64,000 nucleotides of DNA from Methylobacterium currus (GCF_003058325.1 NZ_CP028845.1:62001-126000); one strand, 5' to 3'. Counted from the stretch's first letter, positions 27,225-36,785 are shown. Made by a program: numbers and translations. The notes: generated from the letters alone by a model not told the origin.

Positions 27225-28394
27225 ATGCCCAATCCCGCCCCTGCCCTCCTTCCGGACCCGACCCTCGCCCGAGAGCGCGACTTGGATGCGCTGGCAGGCC
27301 TCCTGCCCTTCGATGCCCGCGAGCGCCTGGCCGCCCTCCTCACCGACGAGGACGCCGCCACCCTCAAGCACCTCGCCCGCTCCGGCATGGGAGCCAACAC
27401 CCTGCGGGCGCTGGCCTCCGACCTCGGCTACCTCGAGGCTTGGTGTGTCGCTGCCACGGGCCACCCCCTGCCTTGGCCTGCCACCGAGGCCCTGGCGCTG
27501 AAGTTCGTCGCCCATCACCTCTGGGACCCAACCGAGCGCGAGAGCGACTCCCGCCACGGCATGCCCAGCACCGTCGAGGATGACCTGCGGGCCCGTGGCC
27601 TGCTGCGGGTCGCCGGCCCGCACGCGGTCTCGACGGTGCGCCGGCGCCTCGCCCACTGGTCGACGCTGCACCGCTTCCGCGGCGTCGAAGGACCCTTCAA
27701 GGCTCCCCGCCTGCGCACCGCCCTCTCCCTTGCTGTCCGGGCCAACCGCCGGCCTCGCTCCCGCAAGAGCGCGCGGGCGGTGACCGCCGCGGTGATCGAG
27801 AAGCTGCTCGCCACCTGCCTGTACGAACACCGTCTGGTCGATGTGCGCGATCGGGCGCTGTTGCTGGTCGCCTTCGCGTCGGGTGGCCGACGCCGGGCCG
27901 AGGTGGCGGGACTACGGGTCGAGGATCTGGTGCGCGAGGCGCCCGTGCCGCGCGATCCGGCCGACCCGGACAGCCCCATGGTCGCGAAGTTCACGATCCG
28001 GCTCGGCCGCACCAAGACGACCACGGCCGAGGACGATGCCCGCGTGGTGGTGATCGGGCGAGCGGCAGACGCCCTGCTCGACTGGCTGGCGCTCGCCAGG
28101 ATCGAGAGCGGGGCGGTGTTCCGGCGCATCGACCGCTGGGGCCGGCTCGGCGCGACGGCGCTCGACCCGCAGAGCGTGAACGCGATCCTGAAGGCACGCT
28201 GCGCCCGGGCTGGGCTCGACCCGGCGCTGTTCTCGGCGCACGGCTTGCGGTCGGGGTTCATGACCGAGGCCGGGAAGCAGGGCGTGCCGCTGCCCGAAGC
28301 GATGCATCTCTCGCAGCACCGCTCGGTGCAGCAGGCGGCGCGCTACTACAACGAGGCCGAGATCGACAAAGGCAAGGCCGTCCGGCTGATCTGA
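27225..28394 (+). CDS. Tyrosine recombinase/integrase
   Basis: A 389-residue protein from ATG 27225 (27186 also possible). The N-terminal SAM-like core-binding part includes SGMGANTLRALASDLGYLEAW. The catalytic domain shows Arg I in FASGGRRRAEVAGL, the His-X-X-Arg box in SAHGLRSGFMTEAG, the later His in LSQHRSVQQAARYY and the nucleophile Tyr in that motif. Members of this group act as integrases of plasmid-borne elements or as multimer resolvases. No attachment site is obvious nearby. Confidence 0.9.
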   Translation: MPNPAPALLPDPTLARERDLDALAGLLPFDARERLAALLTDEDAATLKHLARSGMGANTLRALASDLGYLEAWCVAATGHPLPWPATEALALKFVAHHLWDPTERESDSRHGMPSTVEDDLRARGLLRVAGPHAVSTVRRRLAHWSTLHRFRGVEGPFKAPRLRTALSLAVRANRRPRSRKSARAVTAAVIEKLLATCLYEHRLVDVRDRALLLVAFASGGRRRAEVAGLRVEDLVREAPVPRDPADPDSPMVAKFTIRLGRTKTTTAEDDARVVVIGRAADALLDWLALARIESGAVFRRIDRWGRLGATALDPQSVNAILKARCARAGLDPALFSAHGLRSGFMTEAGKQGVPLPEAMHLSQHRSVQQAARYYNEAEIDKGKAVRLI

Positions 28395-28570
28395 GAAACC
28401 AGGCAAAGCTTGGACAAAAGCTCCCCCTGATCAGAGCATGCCAAAGGCAGCGACCTCTTGCGCGGGAAAGGCCGTGGTCGGTCAAGGCGCACCCCCACGC
28501 GTCGTTCAAAGTGCGTGGAAGTTAGTGCAAACCCCTACAATGTCGTAACACAGTGATGTAGTATGGGGCC

Positions 28571-28900
28571 ATGAAAGTTGTCCGGCTGAAGCCCTATGTC
28601 CGGGCGATGAGGAGCATGGGGCTTAGCGAGGAGGCTCAGGCTGCGATCGAATTGTCGATCGTCCGAGCCCCTGAAGCGCACCCCATGATCCGTGGTCTAC
28701 GTGGGGCTCGTAAAGCGCGTTTCCCTCTGCCTGGACGTGGAAAGAGCGGGGGTGGGCGCACCGTCTACTACGTCGCGGTCGCGCCAGGAGTGCTGTTCAT
28801 GATGACGGCCTACCCGAAGAATGAGCGGGATGACCTCTCACCGGAGCAACGGAAGGCGATCCTCGAAGCGATCGCGAGCATCAAAGGAGTCGAACCATGA
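28571..28900 (+). CDS. RelE/HigB-like toxin
   Basis: A 109-residue basic protein: MKVVRLKPYVRAMRSMGLSE, then PMIRGLRGARKARFPLPGRG and GGRTVYYVAVAPGVLFMMTA followed by YPKNERDDLS. This is the RelE/HigB fold layout (conserved R/K residues, then beta-strands ending in Y-x-K-x-E/D). Such toxins cut mRNA on the ribosome. The stop overlaps the antitoxin gene (ATGA). Toxin-first order is the HigBA arrangement. The upstream region contains CTACA and TGTAG half-sites at about 28536-28555 that could be part of an operator. Confidence 0.8.
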   Translation: MKVVRLKPYVRAMRSMGLSEEAQAAIELSIVRAPEAHPMIRGLRGARKARFPLPGRGKSGGGRTVYYVAVAPGVLFMMTAYPKNERDDLSPEQRKAILEAIASIKGVEP

Positions 28901-29223
28901 CGCAGAGCCCTCAGCAGCCTAACGGCTCTTGGGTCGGTGACGATCTGGTCGAGGCGTTTCAGGAGATGGCCGCCTACCTGCGTGGTGAGGTCGAAGCCGA
29001 GAGCTATGAGGTGCCCGACGATGTGCTGACGCCTGAGCGGGTGCAAGCGATCAGGCGCAAGGTGGCTCCGTCAACGAAGGAGTTCGAGCGACAATTTCGG
29101 ATCTCGGCACGGACGATGGAAGCCTACGAGCAAGGGCGTCGTCGACCTGACGCCACGATGCAGACGCTCTTACGCGTCATCGAGCGTGAGCCAGATGCCG
29201 TGCGCCGAGCTCTCGCGTCGTAG
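28897..29223 (+). CDS. HigA-like antitoxin (helix-turn-helix)
   Basis: A 108-residue protein. The C-terminal half is an XRE-type helix-turn-helix: STKEFERQFRISARTMEAYE, then QGRRRPDATMQTLLRVIERE. The N-terminal half is acidic and would wrap around the toxin. It starts four bases before the toxin stop, so production is coupled. It should neutralise the toxin and repress the pair, stabilising the plasmid. Confidence 0.82.
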   Translation: MTQSPQQPNGSWVGDDLVEAFQEMAAYLRGEVEAESYEVPDDVLTPERVQAIRRKVAPSTKEFERQFRISARTMEAYEQGRRRPDATMQTLLRVIEREPDAVRRALAS

Positions 29224-29469
29224 TGTCCTGATGGATGCTCAACATCAGCTCGACCAGCACTATGGCGATAACCTTGTGATCGAGCCTCAATCAAGATGTA
29301 CATCATAGATGGAGCCGGCTTGAGACGGATCCAGGCCGTCGAGAGCTAGCTCGGCGACCACGAGCGTGTTGGGGGTTGATCACTGTACGCTGTCTTTCTC
29401 AGTCATGACTGAGGGCAGCCGTTCCCAAATCAGATCTGCATGTGTGACCTAGTGCTGCCGCGCCCGCCC

Positions 29470-29709
29470 ACCCACCACGTCACCAAGCACCTGCAGCAGG
29501 GGATCGGGAGCGACCACTTCCGAGTGAAGCGGGCGATGCCGCGGGTCGGCGGGTTCCGGTCGTTCAACACGGCCCGGCGCACGATCCGGGGCTTCGAAGC
29601 CATGCTGTGGCTGCGCAAGGGCTTCGGGTTTGCGGGTGCCTGGACGGTGCGGGAGCAGAACCAGCTGCTCGCCTGCTGCTTCGGATTTCCCGTCGCGAAC
29701 AAAGCGTGA
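29470..29709 (+). pseudogene. 3' fragment of an IS6-family transposase
   Basis: The last roughly 75 codons, beginning near HHVTKHLQQGIGSDHFRVKR and continuing MPRVGGFRSFNTARRTIRGF and EAMLWLRKGFG, match the C-terminus of IS6/IS26-type transposases. The catalytic DDE domain and the IS end upstream are missing. The preceding 240 bases (29224-29469) hold nothing recognisable. Confidence 0.8.
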
Positions 29710-29785
29710 AAGCGGGGCGGCAGAGCCCCTTCTGCGGCTTGGACCCGAGTTTGCGACAGGCCCTCGCCCACCGGTCGACCTTGCT

Positions 29786-29830
29786 TTCGTGAGGACAGCG
29801 CGACGGATGTACGCTGAGCAACGCTAAGGC
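29786..29830. repeat. Target duplication TTCGT and left inverted repeat
   Basis: TTCGT at 29786-29790 is followed by the transposon end GAGGACAGCGCGACGG; the inner part of the repeat ends in CTAAGGC at 29830. Confidence 0.92.
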
Positions 29831-29854
29831 CGAACGGAGCAAGAACGGCCATCT

Positions 29855-30424
29855 TCAGGTCAGGCGTGCCAGCCCTGCGGCGGCGACTTCCCGGTAGACG
29901 GTCGATCGTCCAAGACCAAGTTGGCTGGCGGCCTTCGTTGGCGAAAGGCCGGCTTGGACCAGCTTCAGCGCGGCCTGCACCCTGTCGGCGTCCACAGGCT
30001 GGCGGCCAGGAACCTTTCCCCTGGCGCGGGCTGCTGCGATCCCGTCCTTAGTGCGCTCGGCGATGAGCCGACGCTCGAATTGCGCAATGGCCCCGAACAC
30101 GTGGAAGATGAGTTCCCCGGCGGCCGAGGACGTGTCGAGCTTCTCTTCCAGGCTGAGGAGAGCCACACCGCGGCCCTTCAGTTGCTCGACCACGGAGATG
30201 AGTTCCGCGAGAGAGCGGCCGAGCCGGTCGAGTCGCACCACCGCCAGCGTGTCGCCGCGGCGTGCATAGGCCAGGAGTTCGATCAGACCGGGGCGGTCCA
30301 TCGATTTGCCAGACCGAACGTCGGTGAACACCCGGATGGCGCCAGCCTGCTCCAGCCGTCTGGCTTGGCCGGCAACGTCCTGGTCGCCGGTGCTGACGCG
30401 GGCATAACCGAGAACATCTGCCAT
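29855..30424 (-). CDS. tnpR: Tn3-family serine resolvase
   Basis: A 189-residue serine recombinase from ATG 30424. VLGYARVSTGDQDVAGQ carries the catalytic Ser. VVRLDRLGRSLAELI, ELIFHVFGAIAQFERRLIAE and KDGIAAARARGKVPGRQP form the catalytic core and long E-helix, and SPTKAASQLGLGRSTVYREV is the C-terminal helix-turn-helix. It resolves cointegrates at res, which should lie in 30425-30570, and is divergent from tnpA. Very similar to the resolvase at 55293. Confidence 0.93.
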   Translation of the reverse strand: MADVLGYARVSTGDQDVAGQARRLEQAGAIRVFTDVRSGKSMDRPGLIELLAYARRGDTLAVVRLDRLGRSLAELISVVEQLKGRGVALLSLEEKLDTSSAAGELIFHVFGAIAQFERRLIAERTKDGIAAARARGKVPGRQPVDADRVQAALKLVQAGLSPTKAASQLGLGRSTVYREVAAAGLARLT

Positions 30425-30570
30425 GGGGACGCCGTCTCTCAACCGGTCGTTCTGTGGACGATCGCGCTATTGCGCTTCTCGGGCCGTCGACTCCGTCCAC
30501 AGAATGCGTCCCTAGTGGCCTCGCTGTCCATCATCATCGTCGGCGTTCTCTGGACGCTCAGGAGCGGTCC
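30425..30570. promoter_or_regulatory. Presumed res site and divergent tnpR/tnpA promoters
   Basis: The 146 bases between divergent tnpR and tnpA occupy the usual place of res in Tn3-type elements. A ribosome site AGGAG precedes the tnpA ATG at 30571. Subsites were not assigned. Confidence 0.5.
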
Positions 30571-33546
30571 ATGGGACGACGCGACCTGCTCAGCGCCGAG
30601 GAGCGCCGCCGCATCTTCGGCGTCCCGACCGAGCGCGATGATCTGGCGCGGTTCTACACCTTCGAGGCCGCCGACCTGGATCTGATCGGGACCCGACGTG
30701 AGGATCGCAATCGGCTCGGGTTCGGCGTTCAACTGGCCCTGCTACGCCATCCTGGGCTGACGCTCGCCCAGGTCGCGGTGCAGCCGGATGTCGATCTCGC
30801 GCCCATGACGGCCTTCGTCGCCGAGCAGCTCCGGATCCCGGCCGAGATCTTCAGGGCCTACGGCGCGCGGGACCAGACCCGGACCGACCACGCTCGTGAG
30901 GTCGCGACGGCACTGGGGCTGCGGTCGGCAACCCGCACTGATCTTCCGCTGCTGATCGAGGCCGCCGCCGCTGCCTCCTGGGCCACCGACAAGGGCGGGG
31001 TAATCGTGACGGCCATGATCGCTGCCCTGCGTGAGGCGAAGATCATGCTGCCTGCCCCCGCGACGATCGAGCGAGCGGGCGTGACCGGTCGGGCCAAGGC
31101 GCGCACGCGGACCTACGCCGCCTTGCTGGCGGGGCTGGGATCCGATCAGATCAGGGCGCTCGACGCCCTGTCGAGCGTGGGGACGAGAACCGGTCTTACC
31201 CGGCTGACCGAGCTGCGCACCATCCCGGTCGCGGCAAAGCCCGACCATGTCGGCGACATCCTCGCCCAGTTGCAGGCCGTGCGCGCCCTCGGCATCGACC
31301 CTCTCGCGGAGAGTCGTGTGCATCCGGACCGGCTCGCGCGCTTGGCGCGCGAGGGCCGCCTGTCTCCGGCCTACCTGATGGACCGCTATACGACGGCACG
31401 CCGGCGAGCGACGATCGTGGCGCTGCTCCTCGACCTCGAGGCTCGGCTGATCGACGCCGCCATCGAGATGGCTGACAAGCTGATCGGGGGCGCCTTCACT
31501 CGGGCCAAGAATGCGCAGGCGCGCCAGTATACTTCCACAGCGCGCGACGTCGGGCGGCTCATGCGTATGTTCCGCGGCACCATCGACGCGCTCGTAGCCG
31601 CAGCCGGCGCGGGCGAGGATCCGCTGCATGCCGTGGACGAGGCAGTTGGTTGGGCCAAGCTGTTGCGGGCGCGGGGCGAGGTGGCCGAGATCGCGGACGC
31701 CGCCGGCGTCGACCCGCTCGTGCGCGCCGCTGATCGCCATGCCACTCTTCGCAAGTTCGCACCGGCGCTGTTGGAAGCGCTCGAGTTCAAGGCCGCTTGT
31801 GGGAGCGACAAGACGGTCGCGGCCGTGCACCTCCTGCGCGAGCTGGCCGGTACGCACCGACGTGAGGTCCCGCGCGATGCGCCCATGCCGTTCAAGAAGG
31901 AGTGGCACGCCCTGGTGATCCGCGCGGACGGCCGCATCGACCGGCGCCTCTACGAAACTGCCGTGCTGGCCCACCTGCGCAACAAACTCCGCTCGGGCGA
32001 CGTGTGGGTCGAACGTTCGTCGGCCTACCGGCGCTTCGACAGCTACATGCTGGCCTCGGCCGAGGTGGTTCCGATCACCTCCGAACTGGGTCTCCCCGCG
32101 ACGGCCGACGCTTGGCTGGAAAGCCGCGCTCGCGAGCTCGACCGCCGACTGAAGCGGTTCGCGGATCGGCTCGGGAAGGGAAAGCTCGATGGCGTCGCAA
32201 TGCGTGACGGCCGGTTGTCCATCACCCCTGTCCGGGCGATCGCCACGCCTGAGGCGAAACGGCTCGCAGAGCGGCTCGACGCACTGATGCCGCGCGCCCG
32301 GATCACCGAGCTCCTCCATGAAGCCGCCCGCGGCACGGGGTTCCTCTCCGCCTTTACCAACCTGCGCACCGGCGATCCGTGTCCAAACGAGAACGCGCTG
32401 CTCGCCGCCATCCTGGCTGACGCGACCAACCTCGGCCTCGCGCGCATGGCTGAGGCCAGCCAGGGGGTGACCCGCGACCAGCTCGTCTGGACCGCCGACG
32501 CCTACCTCCGGGAGGAGACCTACAAGGCCGCACTCGCGCGCATCATAGACGCCCACCACGCCCTGCCGATCTCCGCCGTTTGGGGCGACGGGACGACCTC
32601 CAGCTCCGACGGCCAGTTTTTCCGCTCCGGCAAGCGGGGTGCCGCCGCCGGCGAGATCAACGCCCGCTATGGCGTCGATCCCGGCTTCAGCTTCTACACC
32701 CACGTCTCCGACCAGCATGCCCCCTACCACGTGCGGGTGATCTCGGCCGCGACGCACGAGGCGCCCTACGTCCTGGATGGCCTGCTCCACCACGGGTCGA
32801 GCCTGCCTCTGGCCGAGCACTACACCGACACGGGCGGCGCGACCGACCACGTGTTCGCACTCTGCGCCATGCTGGGCTTCCGGTTCTGTCCGCGCCTGCG
32901 CGACTTCCCCGACCGACGATTGATTCCCATCGCGCCACCGACCGCCTACCCGGCGCTGGCGCCGCTGCTCGGCAAGAAGGTCCGCGCCGATGTCGTCCGG
33001 GAGCACTGGGGCGAGATCCTGCGCCTGGTAGCCTCGCTGAAGGCCGGCCACGCCGCGCCCTCAGTCATGTTGAAGAAGCTGGCCGCCTACGAGCGGCAGA
33101 ACCAGCTCGACCTTGCGCTGCAGGAGGTCGGGAAGGTCGAGCGCACCCTGTTCATGCTGGACTGGCTCGAGAACCCTGTCTTGCGCCAGCGCTGCCAGGC
33201 CGGATTGAACAAGAGCGAGCAACGCCACCAACTCACGCAAGCCCTCTACACGTTCCGTCAGGGCCGCCTTGTCGACCGCTCGCATGAAGCGCAGCAATAC
33301 CGGGCCTCCGGTCTCAACCTCGTGATCGCGTCCATCGTCTGGTGGAACACGACCTACATCGCCGATGGCGTCGATCATCTCCGGGGCGCCGGCGAACAGG
33401 TCCGTGACGAGGTTCTGGCCCACACCTCACCCGTGGGCTGGGAGCACATCGCCTTCTCCGGCGACTTCCTCTGGGACCGCGCCGCGGCGCTCCCGCACGG
33501 TCGCCGCCCGCTCAATCTCGGCCGAACGACCCGTCGGGTCGCCTGA
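30571..33546 (+). CDS. tnpA: Tn3-family transposase
   Basis: A 991-residue TnpA starting MGRRDLLSAEERRRIFGVPT (ATG 30571 after AGGAGCGG). The C-terminal DDE region has AVWGDGTTSSSDGQFFRSGK (catalytic Asp), YTDTGGATDHVFALCAMLGF and the later EVGKVERTLFMLDW. It shares its N-terminus, length and many blocks with the TnpA at 51024-53981, marking the two transposons as sister elements. A very long antisense frame overlies it and is not a gene. Confidence 0.95.
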   Translation: MGRRDLLSAEERRRIFGVPTERDDLARFYTFEAADLDLIGTRREDRNRLGFGVQLALLRHPGLTLAQVAVQPDVDLAPMTAFVAEQLRIPAEIFRAYGARDQTRTDHAREVATALGLRSATRTDLPLLIEAAAAASWATDKGGVIVTAMIAALREAKIMLPAPATIERAGVTGRAKARTRTYAALLAGLGSDQIRALDALSSVGTRTGLTRLTELRTIPVAAKPDHVGDILAQLQAVRALGIDPLAESRVHPDRLARLAREGRLSPAYLMDRYTTARRRATIVALLLDLEARLIDAAIEMADKLIGGAFTRAKNAQARQYTSTARDVGRLMRMFRGTIDALVAAAGAGEDPLHAVDEAVGWAKLLRARGEVAEIADAAGVDPLVRAADRHATLRKFAPALLEALEFKAACGSDKTVAAVHLLRELAGTHRREVPRDAPMPFKKEWHALVIRADGRIDRRLYETAVLAHLRNKLRSGDVWVERSSAYRRFDSYMLASAEVVPITSELGLPATADAWLESRARELDRRLKRFADRLGKGKLDGVAMRDGRLSITPVRAIATPEAKRLAERLDALMPRARITELLHEAARGTGFLSAFTNLRTGDPCPNENALLAAILADATNLGLARMAEASQGVTRDQLVWTADAYLREETYKAALARIIDAHHALPISAVWGDGTTSSSDGQFFRSGKRGAAAGEINARYGVDPGFSFYTHVSDQHAPYHVRVISAATHEAPYVLDGLLHHGSSLPLAEHYTDTGGATDHVFALCAMLGFRFCPRLRDFPDRRLIPIAPPTAYPALAPLLGKKVRADVVREHWGEILRLVASLKAGHAAPSVMLKKLAAYERQNQLDLALQEVGKVERTLFMLDWLENPVLRQRCQAGLNKSEQRHQLTQALYTFRQGRLVDRSHEAQQYRASGLNLVIASIVWWNTTYIADGVDHLRGAGEQVRDEVLAHTSPVGWEHIAFSGDFLWDRAAALPHGRRPLNLGRTTRRVA

Positions 33547-33570
33547 GCCAGCCCGTTCACGGTTCAGTCC

Positions 33571-33615
33571 GCCTTAGCGTTGCTCAGCATGCAGAAGTCG
33601 CGCTGTCCTCTTCGT
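33571..33615. repeat. Right inverted repeat and target duplication TTCGT
   Basis: GCCTTAGCGTTGCTCAGC opens the inner side and CGCGCTGTCCTC closes the element at 33610, followed by TTCGT at 33611-33615, identical to the left flank. Confidence 0.92.
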
Positions 33616-33636
33616 GGCGTCGACGGACCCAAGGCA

Positions 33637-33671
33637 GAGGGCCGGAGCCGCTCGTAGCAGCTCCGGCCCTC
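33637..33671. terminator. Strong hairpin after a leftward gene
   Basis: A 12-base perfect stem: GAGGGCCGGAGC at 33637-33648 and GCTCCGGCCCTC at 33660-33671. It begins 7 bases beyond the stop of the leftward gene at 33678. No T-tract follows, so it may end transcription weakly or protect the mRNA 3' end. Confidence 0.6.
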
Positions 33672-33677
33672 GTATAA

Positions 33678-33953
33678 TTAGGCCATGTTCGTGATCACAC
33701 GGCAGCGCTGGACGATGCGGCCCAGTTCTTCCTGGGTAACCACGACACGGGTCAGCCCCACGGCGTTCAGACTGATGCTGAAGCAGCCCGGGCGGGTCGG
33801 CGAGGGGACGATCGCATCATCGATGCGCGCTCCCACCACTCCCATCGCGAGTTCCTCAACGTCGCTCAAGGGCACTTGCAGGCTCATGTCGCCCACCTGG
33901 GTCGGCACGATCTGCTCACCATCGAGCTCAACCGCAGTACCGAACTCAACCAT
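33678..33953 (-). CDS. Hypothetical protein
   Basis: A 91-residue acidic soluble protein from ATG 33953, which has GAAAGGG upstream; a longer version from 33998 is possible. It starts MVEFGTAVELDGEQIVPTQV and includes VPLSDVEELAMGVVGARIDD and FSISLNAVGLTRVVVTQEEL. No membrane segment, signal peptide or known motif. It is followed by a strong hairpin, which supports it being a real transcription unit. Function unknown. Confidence 0.55.
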   Translation of the reverse strand: MVEFGTAVELDGEQIVPTQVGDMSLQVPLSDVEELAMGVVGARIDDAIVPSPTRPGCFSISLNAVGLTRVVVTQEELGRIVQRCRVITNMA

Positions 33954-34070
33954 TGCGTTAAACCCTTTCGCTACAAACCGTCCGCTCGCGGCGGACACCC
34001 AACCAGTACGGGGCCTGCAGGCAAAAAGATCGCGACTCGGTCGGCAGAGTTTTTGGTTAACGAGGCTTAT

Positions 34071-34601
34071 ATGGGCATTCTTGATCTCCGTTTCGGGTAC
34101 TTCGCACGCGGCGGCCCTAATACAGTTATCGACGACATGGGATCAGCTTTTAACAGGAAGAGACAAGATGAAATAAATCACTTTAGCAACTGGTTTTCGC
34201 TAAAACGGCGTACATTCAAGCAGTTCATGACTGGTGATACACTTGCAACGACGCAAAAATTTGAAATTAAGTCGGACAACTGTCGACTAAATATACAAAA
34301 TTTGCTTCAGATATCACAGACATCAGATGCAAGATTTTCGGTAGTCATTGGAAATGTAGATGGCGATCTAAGAAATCAGGACGTTTTGCATACAGAAAAT
34401 AGCATAGACATACTACAAATAATCCATGATAAAATAGAAAATTTCCAAATACAAATTTTCAGTATCAATGATGAAGTAGCTCCACTTACGCCAAATATAT
34501 TGAATTCAAAGAATGATAACGAGGTTCCATTCTATCTCATGAATAATGCCGTTCGCTCTAGAGAAAGTATAAATTATTGGATCAAACGAAATATAAAATA
34601 A
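34071..34601 (+). CDS. AT-rich hypothetical protein
   Basis: A 176-residue frame starting MGILDLRFGYFARGGPNTVI, with middle parts such as FSNWFSLKRRTFKQFMTGDT and FSVVIGNVDGDLRNQDVLHT. It is rich in Asn, Ile and Lys, using AAA, ATA and AAT codons that GC-rich neighbours avoid. The open frame extends upstream to 33876 but that part lies antisense to another gene. No family was recognised. The composition marks it as foreign DNA; the intact 530-base frame in AT-rich sequence suggests selection but does not prove it. Confidence 0.5.
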   Translation: MGILDLRFGYFARGGPNTVIDDMGSAFNRKRQDEINHFSNWFSLKRRTFKQFMTGDTLATTQKFEIKSDNCRLNIQNLLQISQTSDARFSVVIGNVDGDLRNQDVLHTENSIDILQIIHDKIENFQIQIFSINDEVAPLTPNILNSKNDNEVPFYLMNNAVRSRESINYWIKRNIK

Positions 34602-34718
34602 TATTAATACCCAAAAAAATACGGAGGCACATCTTCCTACGAGCGGCAGCCTGGCGCATGGTGATGCTTGTAACCAGAGTAGCACGAGATGAGGCGAGCA
34701 TGTCGAGTATGACCATGG

Positions 34719-34823
34719 ACCTGCGGCCTCCTTTATGCCCGCGCGCTTACGCAGCTCGCAATTCGACGCTATGCGCTCGCGGATGAGGTCACGCTCGAAC
34801 TGAGCGAGTTCGATATCAAGTGA
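34719..34823 (-). pseudogene. Fragment of a serine recombinase
   Basis: About 35 codons read ELAQFERDLIRERIASNCEL and then RKRAGIKEAAG, matching the E-helix of resolvases/invertases (A-x-FER-x-LI-x-ER). The catalytic domain and DNA-binding domain are missing. It lies in an otherwise gene-free stretch (34602-34993) between the AT-rich gene and traG. Confidence 0.6.
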
Positions 34824-34993
34824 ACACCGGCTCGATCTTGCGTGCCGGCCGCGCTCTTGCGGAGACAACTCTAACGAAGCCTTGTCTCGGCTCTCATCCT
34901 GATCAAGGTGGTCAACAGCTACTTCACCAGCTCGCTCAAGGTCGATATACGCCGCATCCGGTATGCTCACGTGTACGGCTTTATGGCATCGCC

Positions 34994-36696
34994 ATGCATC
35001 GCCCCGACCTTCCTCTCCGCGCCGGCCTCGTCCTCATTGTCGTGCTCGCCACCTTACTGCTCGGCTACCCGGCCGCCTACCTCGCGAGCCACGGCCTCGA
35101 CGCGCGGGTCTGGCCGGCTTTGCGAGGAACCCCACCGATTGGTTTACGCTGGAGGGCAGCGGCCTGCGCGCTTGGCTCTCCGGCTTTGTCCGCATGGCCG
35201 GCACTTACCTCAACATGGCGCTCGGCCGCGCGCAGGCGCTCCCCGGCGGCGGCCGCGAAGCCTCGCTTCTCGTCTGGGGAGCCGCGGTCGCGCTCGGCAC
35301 CATCATCCTGATGGGCGGGCGCCTCGTGCCGCTGCGCCACCGCCTGCGCCGCTTCGGCGACGCTCAGTTCGCCTCCCCGCGCGCGCTCGCCCGCATGCGC
35401 AAGGGCATTGAGCTCGGTCTGGATCCGGATACCGGGCGAGCGGTGCGCATACAGGTTGAGGGCAACCTGCTCACCGTCGCGCCGCCGCGCACGGGCAAGA
35501 CCAGCGGCTTGATCCTGCCCAACCTCGCCTTTCCCGAACCGGATGCCTGGGCCGGCCCCGCCGTGGTGATCGACCCCAAGGGCGACGTCGTGCGCGCCGT
35601 ACGCCGACGGCGCGAGAGCATGGGTCAGACGGTCTACGTGCTCGATCCACTCAATCTCGCCGGCGGCACGGACCGCTGGGATCCACTGCTCGGCCTCGAT
35701 CCCGAGGACGTGCTGGAACTGCAGAGCATGGCCCGTGCCCTCCTGCCGGAGACCGGCCAGACCAGCGAGGCCGGTGCCTTCTTCCGCGACCGGGCCGGTG
35801 TGCTCATCGTGGCAGCACTCCAATGCGTGATCCGGGCCGGACAGGGCGCGCCCGAAGCCGCTGCCCTGGTGCGCGATCCCGAGGCGCTGCGCGCGGCGCT
35901 GGAGGGCTACGACGACGCGGTTGCCTGCGACGCGCGCGGCATCCTCGACTCCGACGACGAGAAGAGCCGCGCCAGCATCCTCACGACCGCGGCGCAAGGC
36001 TTCAGCTGGATGCTGGATCCGCGCATGCAGAGGATCGTGACCGGTCACAGCTTCCGCCTCGACGCGCTCTGTGCGGGCGACGCCGACCTCTACATCGTGC
36101 TGCCGGCCGACGACCGCCGCAAGGAGATGGCGGCTTACGTGCGCTGGCTGCTCGCCGCCCTGTTCAGCACCGTGCGGCGCCGGCCTGTCGCTGAGCGCCT
36201 TCTGGTCATCATCGACGAGGCCTACGTGCTCGGGCGCTTCGACGCTGTCCTGCGCGGGACTGGCGAGCTGCCGGGCTACGGCGTGTCGTTGTGGACCTTC
36301 TGGCAGTCGGAGGCGCAGATCGTCGACACCTATGGTGAGGCGGGTGCGGCCATCCTGCGCGATACGGCCGAGGCACTGATGCTGTTCAACCTCTCGGGCG
36401 CGCAGGGTGCCGAGCGCGAGCGCTGGTCGAACGCGCTCGGCACCTTCACGGGCGTGCACGAGACGATCTCGCGTGATCCAACCACCGGCCGGGAGACGAA
36501 GAGCGTGGCGCCCGGACCTGAAGCGCTGGTGCCAGCCTCCGAGCTCGCTCGCCTGACCCAGCGCCACAGCCTGGTCTTCCTCAACAGCGCGGCCTACACC
36601 ACCGACCCGCTCAAGCTGCGCAAGACCTTCGCGCACCGTGACGCGCGCTTTGCCGGCCTGCTCGATCCGGTGGCGCCGGTGCGGGCGACCGCCTGA
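34994..36696 (+). pseudogene. traG: TraG/VirD4-type coupling protein with an N-terminal frameshift
   Basis: The N-terminus MHRPDLPLRAGLVLIVVLAT with the first membrane helix is read in one frame from ATG 34994. Near 35115 the sequence switches frame, and the rest (FARNPTDWFTLEGSGLRAWL onward) continues to 36696. The main frame carries a second membrane helix (LLVWGAAVALGTIILMGG), Walker A (APPRTGKTSGLILPN), VVIDPKGDVVRA, and Walker B RLLVIIDEAYVLG. This is the type IV coupling protein ATPase that delivers relaxase-bound DNA to the secretion channel. Unless the shift is a sequencing error, full-length protein is not made. Other type IV secretion genes are not in the window. Confidence 0.8.
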
Positions 36697-36785
36697 AGGC
36701 GGTCCCCGGGACCGTTCGGCAGTCCTCGCGCGAGGGCCTCGGCCTCCCGGGCGGCTCGGGCGAGGATGGACCAGGGCTGGTCGGT

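Larger units (their letters stand above)
29791..33610. mobile_element. Complete cryptic Tn3-family transposon, 3.82 kb
   Basis: Bounded by about 40-bp inverted repeats that begin GAGGACAGCGCGAC and end GCTGAGCAACGCTAAGGC on both sides (29791-29830; complement of 33571-33610), differing only in the middle. The flanks carry a perfect 5-bp duplication, TTCGT, at 29786-29790 and 33611-33615, the signature of a recent Tn3-type insertion. It contains only tnpR, a divergent spacer and tnpA, with no passenger gene. Confidence 0.95.

Noticed and set aside
28530..28566. Operator for the toxin-antitoxin pair (CTACA...TGTAG)
   Set aside because: Only five-base arms with a long spacer; too weak to list as a site.
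30742..33051. 769-codon antisense frame inside tnpA
   Set aside because: Shadow of the transposase; low-complexity composition and no start signals.
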